From positions 4,402,001 through 4,466,000 of the forward strand of contig JAWZSP010000004.1 of assembly GCA_034401135.1 (NCBI GenBank): a DNA stretch of 64,000 bases, in the 5' to 3' direction. Under the pieces are notes generated by a model that saw only the letters and a list, made by a program, of their open reading frames with translations, ran no database searches and was not told the origin of the DNA. The number at the start of each line of letters is the position of its first letter. Position 1 is the stretch's first letter. The translations under genes and the position numbers were made by a program. The DNA is from Volutella citrinella (Eukaryota; Ascomycota; Sordariomycetes; Hypocreales; Nectriaceae). Positions 35,837-49,500 of this stretch are shown here, piece after piece.

Positions 35837-38160
35837 CTTGGGAATCTTTGGTCTCGGCGACGCAGCGGAGGGAGTGGCGAGAGCGGACTGGAGCAGAACG
35901 AGAGGAGATTGCAGAGGTGGGATGGATCTGCCAGAGGAGAAAGGGCTGCTGCCGAACAAGCCCAAGGGCATATGCAAGACCCGTTGGAAAGGGTTTCAGT
36001 AATTATTGTGCGCACGCGCGGTACGGGTGCACGCGGCGATCGGGGAGGCTGCGGTCGGTAGAGAGTGTTGGAGTTGATGGTGAGAGCGTGTTTTGGTGAA
36101 GCAATCTGGACATGGTCCACGTCAGGCGTAGCTTGTCTTGCAACAGGGCACAGACCCACTCTGCCGGAAGCTTCCCCCAGGCAGAGAAGCAGGTACGACG
36201 ACGACACCGAAAACAGCCTTACTAAGCGGTCTATGCTGAGTCACCCACTCAGCCTCTAACTTTCTGCCTCAGGCGCCGAAGCCATACCTGAGCTACAACA
36301 AGCTCATGGCACACAATCGCACAGTCCCCTCCTTGAGCTACGCATGAGGCAGCAGTTGTGGTTCGCGTGGCTGACCAGGAGGTGCCAACGCGATGGCGCT
36401 CATTGGCAAGCCTGGCCTTGTGTAGCATTCTCCTCCGTCTAGTTCATGTGCTGGCGCCAGAGAGCTTGCATGGTGCAGCTCCAGGTGGACGAGCAAGGCC
36501 AGTCACCTGGTCCGTCGTCGTTCTCTTGACAAGCCCCTCTGCACATTGGCAATGCGGCACATTTGCACACTGGCTTGGGCGACGTGGCACACCGACGAGA
36601 CGGCATTTAAGTTGGTGAGAGGGATTGATTATTTGCACTCTCGATGTGACCCCGCAATGGAGGACCAGCCACGAGCCAAGACTCCGTCAGTTCTCTGAGG
36701 TATTGACTTGGAGTCAATTCGCAGCTTCTTGCCCGAAACGGAAATAAGCATGCTGGACTGATGGAGCACCGCAATTGCGATGGGCTACGTACGATGACGG
36801 ACGAGCGAGTGCCGAGCCGAGCAGGGACTCTAGGGAGGGAGCGTTGATCTGCTTGGGTCCTCCCCCTTTGCATCTCGTTTGCACAACCAGGCATCGACCC
36901 TGACTAGGCGGCTCTGGGCTGAAGCAATAGACGCGAACGCTGTGCAGTAGCCGTCCAGCCATCTTGCGCCATCCGGCCAGGGGCTCAATTGCACCACACA
37001 ACTTGATACAAGGTAGGGCGCTCCCTGCCGCTGCACAGCCTCAATCAGAGGCAGCATGCCGCCGTTGATGCCCAGGTGGCCCTGTGCGCGCGTGAGCATA
37101 CGTGGTAGCAGAAGGCCCGGGATCAGGGTGACCTGTGCCCACACACAAATTTGTGCTGTGTCCCATGTACCTCAATCATGATTGTCTTGAGTGATGGGCC
37201 CGGACGGGTTTCGCGGAGGAACAAGGAGTGAGGAGGGAGGTCCTCTTTTTTTTTTTCTCGAAGTAGGAGGTGAGGGAACGCCCAAAATAATAATAAAATA
37301 AATAAAAATACCGGAAGCCCTCGTCTTCGGTCTGTGGGTGCAGGCCTGGTAATTGCAGAGCGCGCCCGCCCGAGACTTATTACAATCATTATTCCATTAT
37401 TACTGCTGCAGCCTGGCCCAGCCTGGCCCAGCCCAAGCCCAGGGCAGTTCCGTCTTTCTGTTTGAAGCCAGCAGCGCATCCACCCGCTAGCGACGAGGAC
37501 CATCTCTGAGCTGGGACTAGCTCCGTCTCGTCGTCTGTATTCTTTCTTTGTCCTGACAGCGTACGTGCAAACACCAACACCATCACGAGCTCCTCACTTC
37601 GCCGCGACACGACACACCCCGACGACACTCTGGCGCATGCCCATCCGACGGCGCGATTTCCTTGCCCGCGGCCTTGCTGTCCCGCTCGCTCCCTGCTGTC
37701 CTCCCCAGCCCCAATCCGTCGCTCCAAACAGCCAGACGGATAGCCAGCGAGAAAGACCGACCGACCGCGCGTAGCCTCGCCATGGTCATGGCGTAAGCCA
37801 GCAACAACCCGCCCATGCTCGCTTGCGCCGCACCGCTCCTTGCTGCGACGACGACCCTCACGTTTCAACCATCGAGCCGCGGCTCTCTCGTCGTCTGCCC
37901 TCCGACGCGCCCTCGCCATCGCCCTCGCCCATCCGCCGCCGCTGTCTCTGCCTCTGTGCCTGGCTCAGCCTTTCTTAGCGTCCTCGTCCGTCGTGCCCAT
38001 CTGTCCCGACACCGCTGGGCCGCTGTTGTGCTCGACTGCGCATGCGAGACCACCACCCATTGCCCTAGCGCAGCGCCGACGCTGCATTGCACCAGTCCGA
38101 CGCGGGACGACGACATAACATCAATCGAGTCCGTCGCTGCGGCCGCTGAAGAAATTCGCC
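35837..38160. other. Divergent spacer between RPN2 and CET1
   Basis: 2.3 kb carrying both promoters. Features seen: a T run near 37247-37256, a 27-bp tract of only A and T at 37284-37310, and a short direct repeat of CAGCCTGGCCCAGCC near 37410-37430. Near CET1 (37800-38160) the DNA is C-rich, typical of a long fungal 5' UTR. No coding frame is convincing. Confidence 0.55.
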
Positions 38161-40987
38161 ATGGATCTTCGCAACATGCTCAACACGTCTGACGGCGCCG
38201 CAGCCAAGGCGCCCAAGACACCCAAGCAACATCAGGCTGCGCCCGCCGCACCTCATCCTCATCAGTTGCAGCACAATCACCCGCAACAGCACCAACCGCA
38301 GCAGCAGCAGGCGCAACCGGGCCAACCTCCATTCGCGTACCGCGAGTATGGCCGTCAGCAGCCACCTCACCCTTCACCTGGTCGACCTCCAGCCCAAGAG
38401 CTTCCGCCTCACTCCCGCTCGCACTCCCACTCGCAGCATCAAGCTCCGCATCAACAGCCTCAGCCGCCCAATGCTTACCCACCGCCGCAGTCCCCGTACC
38501 AGACGCCTGGCTCGTACCCCCCACGCGCGCCTCCACCGCTCCAATCCGTCGGTTCGTTCCACGATGGCCGGTCTCCCGGCGGGCCTCCCCCGGCCCCGTC
38601 ACCGTATCGGCCGGCCACGACGCCGTCTGGGCCCCCATCGAACGCTGGCTACCCCTTCCCCCCTACTCAAGCTGGGTCCGAGACCAATAGCCCGGTACAG
38701 CGGCATCACTATCCTCCGCAAGGACCATATCCACCTCAGCGACGGGAGAGCTTTTCCCAAGGCGCTCAGGCCCATGCCGCTGAGGCACAGTATCTGCAGC
38801 AGCAGCAGCAGCAACAACAACAACTACAGCAACAACGATTACAACAACAGCAGCAGCAGCAACATCACGCTGTGCCTCACACACCACCTGTGGCCACCGC
38901 CCCCCCGCCCAATGCCTACATGCACCAACGCTCGCAGTCAACACACTCCACACCAACACCTACTTCCGCTCAGAGCCAGCATCACTTCGGAGCCCCCTTT
39001 GTGCAGGGCAGCCCCATAGCTGCATCACGACCACCTCCGGGTGAGTACACTCGGACGCCATCCCAACCGCCCACACCTGCTGGTCCCCCAATGTCTGCCG
39101 GCTCTCGGCAAGCCTCTGTCGCCGGCAATTTCGCACACCCGCCGAGCCCTTACCAACAAAGAATGTCCTCGGTGCCGGGCCCACATGTTGCGCAAGCACA
39201 AGCACAGGTACAGGCACAGGCACAAGTACAGGCACAAACACAGTCACAGTCACAGGCGCAACCACAGGCGCAACCACAGGCGCAACCGCCTCCCCCACCT
39301 AAACGCATCTCAACCAGCTATGGGTCCCCCCCTCCTGAACCTCATCAACGGTCACAATCCCAGAGCGAACGGGCCAGCCCTTCGGTCAGCCCCAAGACGC
39401 GTGTGCCGTCTCTTCAGAGCAACCCCGATCGAGGGCACGTCAGAGTCGAGCCCGACAGCACTCCCGTAAAAGTCGAACCCGAGCGCCCGTCCCTCAAACC
39501 GGAACCCGAAGCCAAGCCAACTAGCGCCGCTCAACCAATGGCCATCGATTCCGAACGAATAGCCACGCCAGCAAAGCGAAAGTTGGATGATCTTGATCTA
39601 AGCCCCAGGGAGCTCGAGCATCGCACGGCACGTCCTCCTCCGGCGGAAGTCAATGGGGGGAGCGCGCACGCATCGAGCCGAGCATCACAGCCTTCCAGTT
39701 CGCCTGCCCAGCCCCGAAAGAAACGACTCCGTCGAACGCAGCCTCCCATCTGGGCGCAAAACGTACGAAGTCTGAACGGCAAGCTGCCGGGCAAACCGAA
39801 TTTTGTGCTGCAAGAGAGAGTTCACACACAGATCAATGGCAAGCAAGATGGGGGCGCCCGACAGAGCCGCCATGCGTCTCCTGAGGCGAATAGGTCGCAG
39901 CAGGCAAGCCAAAGCCAAGCTTCCGGCCCCACCCCAGCCGCAGAACCGGGACCTCAGGATCTTCTGGGTCCATGGGAGGCGAGCATTACCGGTGTGAAAC
40001 CCTACGAGGAATTGTCCAAGACCATCGCCGACTTCTTGTTCATCCACGTCATCAACAGCGAAGATATGCAGGAGATCCAGAGCAGGGGGATTCAGTTTGA
40101 AATCGAAGCCAAGCTCGGCACACTCATCGATCGCGATACGAACCACCGAGTGGACCGCGGACTCGAGTCGGAAGCTGTATTACGAGATACCGGCCGGATC
40201 GCCTTCAAGAGTAGTATGACAGAGGTATGTCACAATCGCATTTTAATCTCGACGCTTTGCTAACAATGCGTGAACCCAGGCTTCGCACAAATATTACAAC
40301 GACTACTTGAACGAGATGGTTAAACAAACCCACCCCCGAGGGCCCCATGGCGGAAGCAGGGTGCCGATCCACTACAAACACCGACGAGAGACAGACCGCT
40401 TCTTCGAGCTTCCTTCAGAGCTCCAGGGTCGACTCCCAGGTTGCATGCGTCATCGGCTTGGATCTCGCAGCAAGAACGTCCGGGTTAGAGTCACCTACGA
40501 CCAGAAGACGGGCGAAGTCTTGGCCAAAATCATCAAGGCGCGTGTCGCCGACCTCAGTCTGCACCTACCCAGGAGTCCCCGGGACTGCCGTATCAGCATC
40601 AACCTGGAAATGAACTGGGAAGGGACTGTGGAAGAGCTCGAGCAGTCAGCCGGAGGAAACGATCGGCAGCCCGACCGAAACAAGGACCGACTAAGCTACA
40701 CCCACGGACATTACCAGATCGATCTCACCCAAGTAACCCAGAACCTATCTGGTCCTGGTGTAAGTTCCACTCCACACGATTTCCACAATGTGGAAGCACG
40801 TTCGCTGATGATCATATAGGGAGCCCAAAGAACGGACAAGGAACACGAGTTAGAAATCGAGCTGGCCCCAGCCATACTCATCGACCAGGGCAAGCGGGCC
40901 ATGAGTGGCGCCCCACATCGATACCCCGAGCTTGTTGATGCATTTGTCGACAACATCCGAGTGCTGGCGCGCAGGGCGAATGAATAA
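38161..40987 (+). CDS. CET1: mRNA-capping enzyme RNA 5'-triphosphatase subunit, 903 aa
   Basis: Three exons, 38161-40224, 40280-40759 and 40820-40987 (introns 55 and 60 bp), give 903 aa. Residues 1-540 are low-complexity Pro/Gln/Ser sequence with poly-Gln tracts. The catalytic domain starts after KKRLRRTQPPIWAQN: first metal-binding strand IQFEIEAKLGTLID (about 645-657), then KYYNDYLNEMV, VPIHYKHRRETDRFFELP, RVRVTYDQKTGEVLAKI, and the last metal strand EHELEIEL (Glu858, 860 and 862). This is the metal-dependent tunnel-fold triphosphatase that removes the gamma phosphate of nascent mRNA, the first step of capping in fungi. Both glutamate strands are present, so it should be active. The N-terminal extension is longer than in yeast. 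Confidence 0.92.
38796..38862 (+). repeat. CAG/CAA repeat encoding poly-Gln in CET1
   Basis: An interrupted run of CAG and CAA codons (with a few Leu and Arg codons) in the N-terminal extension of the CET1 gene. Confidence 0.9.
39192..39288 (+). repeat. Degenerate hexanucleotide repeat encoding VQAQAQ-type units in CET1
   Basis: Repeats of the form CAGGCACAGGYA, then three near-identical CAACCACAGGCG units, encode alternating Gln and Ala/Val/Ser/Thr/Pro. The repeat stays in frame. Confidence 0.85.
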
Positions 40988-41645
40988 TGCTCTATATCCG
41001 CATGCTCACGCACCAGACGATGCCACATGCCATGATGGATTTCACGCTCAATTGACTTGAACGATGCTGGCGCTAATATAACTAGAAATTGGAAACTTCG
41101 GACAGGGAACGGTGGGATAAAGGAAACGGCGAAGCGCGCGGTACAGTTGTGCACACACCACCAACCATTTCGAACGGTGTGGCCAACTCGACCTTTTCTT
41201 CATTTTTTTTTTTCACAAGTGTTCCATCCATATTCCCCGGCAACCAATCTGGGTTCGTGTTTAATAGCTATTCCCACTCTTCTTTTTTCTCCAAATTTCT
41301 CATCTCGACGGTTAAGAGACTCGTCAACGCATGGGAAGCGAGACGTTGGGGGGGAGAACGGAAAGGGGGGTGCTACGGAAAGGGAGTTTGTTCAAAGCTG
41401 TGTCCTTCTTTATCCTTCTTCTTTTATTTCGTGGCAAAACTGAAGGAGGATTGTGTGCTTGGCTGTAGTTGTTACGCGATACGACTTCCCACTTGATTCG
41501 GGTCTGTAATGCGAAAATACCAAGTTTATTATTCTTCTTTGTCCCAAATATTCAAGCGGAACGATGCAAGATTTGAAAAAGAGTAACTCCCGTGCTTAAT
41601 CAACTTGAGGCAATGTCCGCCGGTGCTATGTTCGAAATGATCCTT
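40988..41645. other. Intergenic between convergent CET1 and permease genes
   Basis: About 0.66 kb of shared 3' flank with T-rich tracts (near 41202-41214). No gene. Confidence 0.55.
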
Positions 41646-44389
41646 CTACTGGCGGTTGTTACCTGGAGCCCATCCGTCATACCCACTTCCTGATCCATAT
41701 TGTGACCGGTGATGGGGTTGTTGGGGTTGTTGTGGGGGGTATTGCTGATGGTGGTGTTCCTGCTGGAACTGTTGCTCGTGGCGTTCTTGGTGATATTGCT
41801 GTTCCTGTTGATACTGCTGCTCATGATGTTGTTGCTGGTGGTATTGCTGGTGGTGCTGCTCGTACTGCTCCTGGAAATGCCCTTGATGCTGTCGTTGTTG
41901 CTCATGTGGCTGTTGGTAAGGTTGCTGGTACTGCTGGTAGGCACTCTGTTCGGTGGTAAAGGACATGCCCCGGCCTGGTAGTTCGTGCTGCCGAGGCATT
42001 CCGTAGTGCTGCGAGGCAAAGGGATCCTGGTACACCTGGTCCATGGGCGGTGGTATCTGGGCTGGCGGTGGCGGCGGCGGCTGCTGCTGCTGCTCAAAGT
42101 CGTCGAATACCGGCGGGGCCCGCTCATTCTGGAGCGTCTCCTTGGCGACCCAGCTCAAGTAGACCGTCTCGTGGACGAGGACGAGGTTGTTGTTGTCGTT
42201 TGCCTCCTTGCCGTCGGCACTGCCGCCGCTGTCGGCCACCTCAAACTCGGGACGCTTCTCGACGACAAAGACCTTTTGGTACTTGCGCTCCTTCCACCAG
42301 GCGACAGTGAGGAAGCCCAGGAACCAAGCGATGCCGGCTACGATGACGGCCCATGACACAGTGGGGATGAGCCACCACTTGGTGTTCTCGGAAGGGCTCT
42401 CGGACGGGTTTTGGTAAGGAATCCACTTGGTGACTACCGGCCAGAGCCCACCGATGGTGTAGATGCTCGCGCAGACGACGCTCAGCACGGGATTGATGCG
42501 CTTGCCCGTCATCTGGGTCCACGTCTTGGGCGGCGTGGCCTCGCCCCGCGTCTCCCTCTCCCCCCGGGTCGTGGGCGGGCCCCTGAAGCGCAGGATTAGG
42601 ATGCCCAGCCCCAGTAGCGCGCCGAAGAAGGCGTTGCCCGTGTAGGCGAAGAGCGTCGTCAACAGCGAGGCTTTCTGGCCCCAGGTGGCGAGCAGAAGGA
42701 TGATGCAGGCGCCGAGGTGCAGCACCAGGGCGCCGACGGGCGTCCGCTCCGTGTGCTGCTCGGGCGAGAACCAGCGCGTCCGCAGGAGCCTGTAGAAGTG
42801 GCCACGGTCCTGGAACCATTTGAGGACCCGGCCCAGCGACACGTCGCGGTCTTGGGCGAAGAAGCGCGCAAAGGGGATGATGCCCTCCTTGGCGATCTCC
42901 TGTTTGACACGGGCGGCCGTATACGTCATGACGATGATGTTGCCCAGGCTGGATATGGCCAGGAAGGCATTAAAGGCCGGGTGGCCCCTGTAGTCGGGGT
43001 TGCACTCTCGCGGCGAGTCGCGATGCAGGGAGCCCAGGGTCAGGTCAAAGAACCGCTGGGACACCTCTCCGCAGTCACGGTTGATCTGGTCCTGACGTGG
43101 CACGACGGCCATCTATCATTTTGTTAGCAAATGGGACAAGAAAGCTGAAGAGACGGGGCACTTACGTAGGAGATATTGACGGCCATGTAGAGCACAGCCA
43201 CGCTTGAGACGGCGACGATCATGGCAATGGGGTACTTGCGACGGGGTCGAGCAATCTCGCCCAGGACGTAGTTGGGCTGTTCGTAGCCCGAGAAGCTGAA
43301 GACGATGGCGAGGAAGGCGTTGGCGTACCCAGTGGCATCAGTAGTAGCCCCACCAAACGCCTCAGCGGGCTTGGTGTTTTGATCAATGACCTTCTGCGTG
43401 TGCGAGGGAAACCCGCCGGCGCCCACGACGATGGCGGTGAAGATGATGAAGAGAAGCAGCAGCAGCTTGATGCCCGCAAGCAGGTTATTGAGCAGGATGC
43501 CGCCCCTGCGGGAGAAGGCGTGGATGAAGCATGTGATGACAGCAATGGCGATGGCCACGCCCCGGAGTTGGCCCTCGGTGGGCTCACGGCCAGCGGCATA
43601 GAAGACACGGGTGGCGAAGATGAGCGAGTTGCCGGCCATGTTGCCGAGGACGATAAAGGCGATGCCAAACATGCAAGCGCTGAGGAGGACTGTGTTCTCG
43701 CGCAGGGCGGGCTTGCGGTAGACGTACTGCAGGTAGTTGAGATCGCCGCCGCTGCGGGGGACGCTCTGCTCGATGCCCTCGATGGTGTAGCGCGGCACGT
43801 TGAGCCCGTACTCGATGTAGACGTGCATGCCGGCCATGCAGTAGACGATACCGGCGAACCAGAGCAGCAACGAGGCGCCCGTGGATTTTGTGCTTTCGAT
43901 GACCTGGCTGGGGCCGTTGAAGATGCCGGTTCCTGGGGTGAAGGGTCAGCGATTGATCCGACTACATGGCATGACGGGATGTGAGGTGAGGCCTGGCGAT
44001 TGGCCTCATCATGGTAGTGTACAGTTGTTCCATAGTCGTTCTATACAACTTCTCTCTCATCATCTCCTCTCCCGTCATGTGTCACAACAGACATGATGGT
44101 GATACACGATGCATCGGCCGAAGAACATACAAGAGATGATGCAAAATGGAACTTGGAACTCACCAATCATGCGATTGACGACCAGACACATGACGTCGAC
44201 ATATCCCAGCATGAACTGGCCCTTGGGCGGCTCCATGAAGATCTCATCGGGCTTCCCAAACTGCTGCGGGCCGTCATCGCTGTCATATCCAGCAGCGGTA
44301 CCCGCCGGCTGTATCTCAGCGCCGGGCTGGACTGGGTGAGCGAGCGCCGGCCCTCTCATGTAGGCATTGTCCATTTGCTGCGGGTCCAT
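41646..44389 (-). CDS. Amino-acid permease of the APC/LAT type with long Gln/His-rich C-tail, 819 aa
   Basis: Exons 44389-44164, 43932-43166 and 43112-41646, with introns of 231 bp (GTGAGT...CCCCAG) and 53 bp, give 819 aa. The N-terminus (MDPQQMDNAYMRGPA) is cytosolic. The first membrane segment is restored by splicing as NRMIGTGIFNGPSQVIESTK, the APC/LAT G-x-G-I-F motif. About twelve hydrophobic segments follow, ending near residue 604. The closest fit is the fungal high-affinity methionine permease / L-type amino-acid transporter group; the substrate cannot be told. From about residue 671 a cytosolic tail of nearly 150 residues starts with poly-Pro and then becomes almost only Gln, His, Tyr, Glu and Pro (about 720-805). 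Such a tail is unusual in the family. Confidence 0.75.
41690..41948 (-). repeat. Low-complexity Gln/His/Tyr-coding repeat in permease tail
   Basis: Read on the minus strand, this part is an irregular string of CAG, CAA, CAC and TAC codons that encodes the Q/H-rich tail. It appears on the plus strand as GTTG/GCTG-rich DNA. Confidence 0.85.
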
Positions 44390-46510
44390 GGCTGTGGACT
44401 CGGGTTGTTCGAGTGCCTCACTCGCTCCGTGTCTTCACTTTCAGATGGGTTTGGTTCGTTGGTGTTGACGGTCAAAGGGCAGCCACAGGGCCGCCGCGCG
44501 GGATAGGACTCTGGTCAAGCGCAAATAGGATAGCACCATGCGTGCCGCCACGACCAGACCGTGAGAGAAAGGGGGGGAAGCAACAGACACGGGGAGAGGG
44601 GAAAAAAAAGGAAGGCTTGCAGGGCTGCCTAGCCGCGTTGTGTGCTTGGGGGCCCGCGGAAGCAATAAGTAACGCCGCATCACCTGGGGCTGCACCCAGT
44701 CACCACCTCGGGCACGCGATAGCCTCGAGCCAGCCCTGCTCTCTGCCCTGCTGTCTGCTCTACGCAACATGCCGAACTGCGGCGCCCGGGCCCAAGCCCA
44801 GAGGAGAAGGCCGCTACGGTGGCAGATTGCCTCGTTCTCGAGGAGTGCGGCTGGCGGACTGGTCGTCGTGCTGCCCCGCCCGCCTTGGCTTTGCTTCAGA
44901 CAATGTCGAGCCGAGCATATACGCAGCTAGTTGGCGAGCAGCTAGCTATCGAGTAGCATCAGGTGCCGCATGGCTAGCAACATGCCACTGCCGTCCAACC
45001 CGCGCCGACATGCCGTGCGCGCCTTAGCATCAAAAGCCCGCGACATTGTCTCGGCAAGGCGGACGAGGGACGAGGCACACCTGCAGGCTGCTCCGGGTCT
45101 GCCTCGTGACACCACACGTCTCGCCCATGTTCGGTCGGTCTGCAAGCAAGCTAGCGGGAGAGTGGGAGTGGTCGACAACCGAGAAGGCGGCTCAAAAGAC
45201 GAGCAGGAGTTGGTTGTCAAGGTTGCTTGTTCCAGGGCTGGCGTTGGTCCGGCGTTGATAGTCGCTCGGCAGGGGCAGCTTTAGCGTCTCGGCTGACGCC
45301 TGCACCGCCCCCAGCTGAATATGCGGGAGGAGCGTGCGCAGCCTCGCTCTGGCCCTGCGGGTGGGGCGCGACGGTGGGCGGGTGCGGGGGAGGCAGATGC
45401 GAGGGCACGCGAGCAGCCCGGGCTATGCTTATCAGGGCGGCGGGCGGCGCCGTCAAGTCTGATTGACATTGACAAGCCAAGTGCTGATCCACCAACGCAG
45501 CTAAGCTGTGTGCTTGACGGCTTCGGGGTCTGAACCATCCGATATCTGTGTCTCGTTGTGCTGGAGTCTTTGTCGCCCCGACCTGTAAGGCAGATGGACA
45601 TGGTGGTAGTGATACAGGCCCGTCATGGATGTCCATTCTGCTGTCTGTCCTCGCAACCCCTTCCCAGTACGGACCTCTGGTGCCATCCCATGCCCGTGAT
45701 AGGCTGCCGTCGAGTGTGAGCTCTGGTCTCGGTCCCCCTCCCGCTGTGACCAAATCACAAAAAGGTCACATCAGAGGGCGCGCCAGTCTTGGTGGCCCCA
45801 GCCACGGACGCGGGATGGGAGGGAGAGGCGGCCAGCCCTGCCCCGAGGCCACCCTCTGCCAATGCCATCGCCCGGATTGCCCTCTAGGCTGCATGTCTTT
45901 CGCTTCTCGTACGTCGGTAGTATTGCGCGGCTCAACGCTGCCCAGTCTAGCGTCACTGCCTCACGCAGGGATTCCGCACACCCTCTTCCGTCCCGCGATT
46001 GATTCGAGTCGGGAACTCTGTCACCTCCCCCCGTCCCCTCCCTGCCCGGCCCTCTGGCTGCCCCATGTCCATGTCCATTCCCGCTGCTGCTTTGCTACTG
46101 CCTATTGTCGCCCAGTAATATTACCCAGTGGTTGAAAGCTTGCGTTGTCGGCGTCCGGGCGGCGTCCACACATCGACATCCTCCCTCCCACCTCCCACCC
46201 ATCTCGGCCCTACGTGGACCTGAAAACGAACAATTCTCCCTCCGAACCTAGTTACTACCCCTAGCATCCAAGAACACAAGCAGAGGGATCCCCGACTCAT
46301 AAAGGGACGCTTGGACTTTGTCGGAAGCACGCATCACGTCAACGTCGCCCCTCTGCCAGTCCACCCGACCGTTCGTCTCGGGGATTTACTGCGTTTCGGT
46401 TGGATTTCCATTACCTTAAATTAATCACCTCTTCATAAGCTACAGTCCAGCCACCAGCCTGCTAATCAGACGCTGGCAGCTCCCGCCAGAGTCAGGGATC
46501 CGGCGCCCTG
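44390..46510. other. Divergent 2.1-kb spacer
   Basis: Promoter region of the permease (minus) and of the orphan 974-aa protein (plus). Several open frames exist on both strands because the DNA is GC-rich, but none shows a family motif or consistent splicing. I see no gene. Confidence 0.5.
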
Positions 46511-49500
46511 ATGTCGATCCAGGCTGGAGACGTTATCAACTTCTCGCGACTTGCTTGGGATATCTATCGCTACGGCTGGTCCGACGATCACAACGCGAGT
46601 GAGTCAAGAGTTCGTTGGGATGGTCCCGGCTTCCTGGTTCCATTGCACCTGCGCAAATCCTTTCTGTCTTGCATTCCACCTCTGCACAAGGCTGATGCGA
46701 CACCTTGTTGTGTTGCTTCAGCCGCCTCGGGAGACACAACGTGTCTTACCCGACTCGCTCTGCCTTGCCTCTTATGCCCCATAGACGACTTGTGATTCAA
46801 CACGTCTGTCTGGCTGTATCATCATCGTATCCTCTTCCTCTGCCTTTGCCCTTCTGCCCCCCGGCTCAACTCAACTCCTTCCAGCTCCCAGTCCCACTTC
46901 ATAACTAACCAACTCCTTCTCAGCCCGCCAGTACAAAGAGTTTGGCGCAGACATCGAGAACCTCGCCAACAGCCTCGACCTCCTTGGACGCATCGTCTAC
47001 CAGGCAAATGCCTCGTTCCGCTCCCAGCTCGGCAGCTACGCCGAGGTCCGGTGGGATCCCGCGTCGCTGCAGGAGATCATCGGCGACTATGAGGTGACGC
47101 TGCGCGAGTGCGAGGCGCTCCTCACATCCAACAAGCGGTACCGCGCTGGCTCCAACCCGCTGCAGAATCTCGAGTGGAACATCCTCATCCAGCCCACCGC
47201 CGACGCCCTGCGCCAGCGCATAGCCGTCCACAACTCCAAGATCCAGCTCGTCCTCAAGCCGTTTGAGATGTACGTACAGAAAGATTCGCATTGTCCTTTC
47301 GCCCCAGTATGCTGACATGGTCCCAGCGACCTTCTCTGCCGCATCCACCAGGACCTCGCCAGCAGAATCGAGGCCCTGCATCACGATGTCCTCCTTCTCA
47401 TGGGCGTCCTCGTGCCCGACCTACACTCTGAGCTGAGGCAGCAGCAGCAAGCAAGCGTCACGCTCCTCGAGATCCCCGCTGTCGTTGCCGAGCGGTTCCA
47501 CTCCGAGGGCTTGGAGAAGGGCAGCGAGGCCTTCACCCTAACCGAGCTGACCCATGCCTTTGTGGTTCACTACGAGAACGGAACCGTGCACTTCCAGACA
47601 AGCATGGTGGTCGAGCACAAGACTCCCCCGCTCTCCCAGTTCATCAACCTCATGAAATGCGTCTGGATCCTGCGCCTTATCCAGCAGTCGCCGCATCTCC
47701 ATCAGGCTCACGCAGAATCCCACTGGCCGGCATATGTCCGCCAGCTAGAGAGTGTGAGTTTTCCCAATGCCGCAGCCTCTCCCGCACGGCCCGTTCGCGT
47801 GTTCTAACTCTTGCGCAGCATCTGTCGTCCCAGTGCGAGCGATTCAGGAGGCAGGACCTGCTGCAGCCCAGTCTCATGTTGGACGGGGTTGAGCGCAGCT
47901 TGTTTCTCGTGTGGCCTCAGCAGAACCCTACCCGCCTGGTTGATATCGTGAGAAACGACGAGATGATGGAGCAGCTCTTTGACGAGTAAGTCTACACGGC
48001 CAGTATTGCTCAGATCTGTATCATTAACAAGGGACAGGACTCTGCAAAGCCCTGTTCCCAACGGCAAGCAGACCATCAAGCTGCTTCGTCGTATGGGCCA
48101 CAACGGGCGTAGGTTTCGCGTTATCTTGTCTGGCACTGAAGGAACAGCGACGGGCCAGCCCCGGGAGGACGGTAAGTTGATGATGACCAGCACCCTATCA
48201 CATTTCGCTGAGGCTAACTGGCCGTACAGTTCAAACGCTCGACTTCGACATCAACACCGTCAAGCTCACCGCGCAGTACGCACTGCCCTTCACACGCGGG
48301 CTCAACCTGGAGATGATCCTGCAGCCCGACGAGCGCATCGCCAGTCTCAAGTTCCTGGACCTGAAGCACCTGCTCCGCTTCCAACAGGCCCTGACGGGCT
48401 GGAAACCCTGGAAGGCGTACACCATGAAGAACGTCGAGGTCACTTTTGTCACGTCGGACGGTCTCAAGCCCCTGGTTGAGTGGGCTTGCATCCAGCTCTG
48501 GATCCCAAAGTCTCCCGAACCGACCCTCATCACCAACAGCGACGCCTACGGCAGCCCCAAGAAAACGCCGTCGCCACGCCGCAACAGCACCCTGGCGTCG
48601 AGCACCACGGCCGTCAACCCCTCTCCCTTGGCGACCATGTACGGCGGTCGAGGGGGCTCCGTCAGCTCCGCGTCGTGGAATCCTCTGGGAACCGGCATGG
48701 GAAGCAGTGGCAGTCCGCCACGGCGAGGCACGTCCTTCTCCAACGCCGGCGGCGTACAGAATCCCTCAGCGGCGCCGTGGTCCGGCAACAACGGCACAGA
48801 CTTTCGGTCGAGGCTGTCTCAAGCAGGCGGTAACACCGGATATCCAGCATACAACAACGTGCCTCCAACCCGCTACTCAGTCTCTTCGGCCGCTCCGCCC
48901 ATGCAGGCCCAGTTGTCCTCAGGCTCGAGCAGCTCGGGCAACAATCGCTACTCGGCTGCTTCGTCCGGCCCTTCGCAGTATTCGCAGTCAGCCAGGTCAA
49001 GCACCTTCTTCCCGTCCCAGCAGCGCCAGATGTCGCCAGAGCCGATATCGATTCCTGCGCCGAATGGCTTCTCGTCCTATGCCCAGACCGGCCCGCGTCC
49101 CCAGCCGCCATATCCCGGGATCCAGCAGCAGCAACAACAACAGCAGCAGCAATACGTCAACACACAGCTCCCCACACCTCCAGACCGCTATCCGGCTTTC
49201 CCTCCCACATCCCCCGGTAGCTACGGCCCAACCCTCCAGCCGACATCGCCAACCCAACCCTACGGCACCGACCGCCGCTCCTCAGCCTCCTCATACACAG
49301 CGCGTCAGCAGCCACCAGCCACCAACCGCACCTCCGCCTCGCAACTCCCGACACCCAGCATCTGGAGCGGCATCTCGGCCAAGTCAGGCTCCGGCAGCCG
49401 CATCTCACTCGACTCCTCGTCATGCAGCACCGCCATCGACACGGGCGGCCAGACGACGGGCATCGTGCACAAGCGCATGCCAGACCCGCTGCTCGTCCTC

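Noticed and set aside
37284..37310. A/T-only tract considered as an origin or RIP scar
   Set aside because: Only 27 bp long and alone; no repeats or mutation pattern around it.
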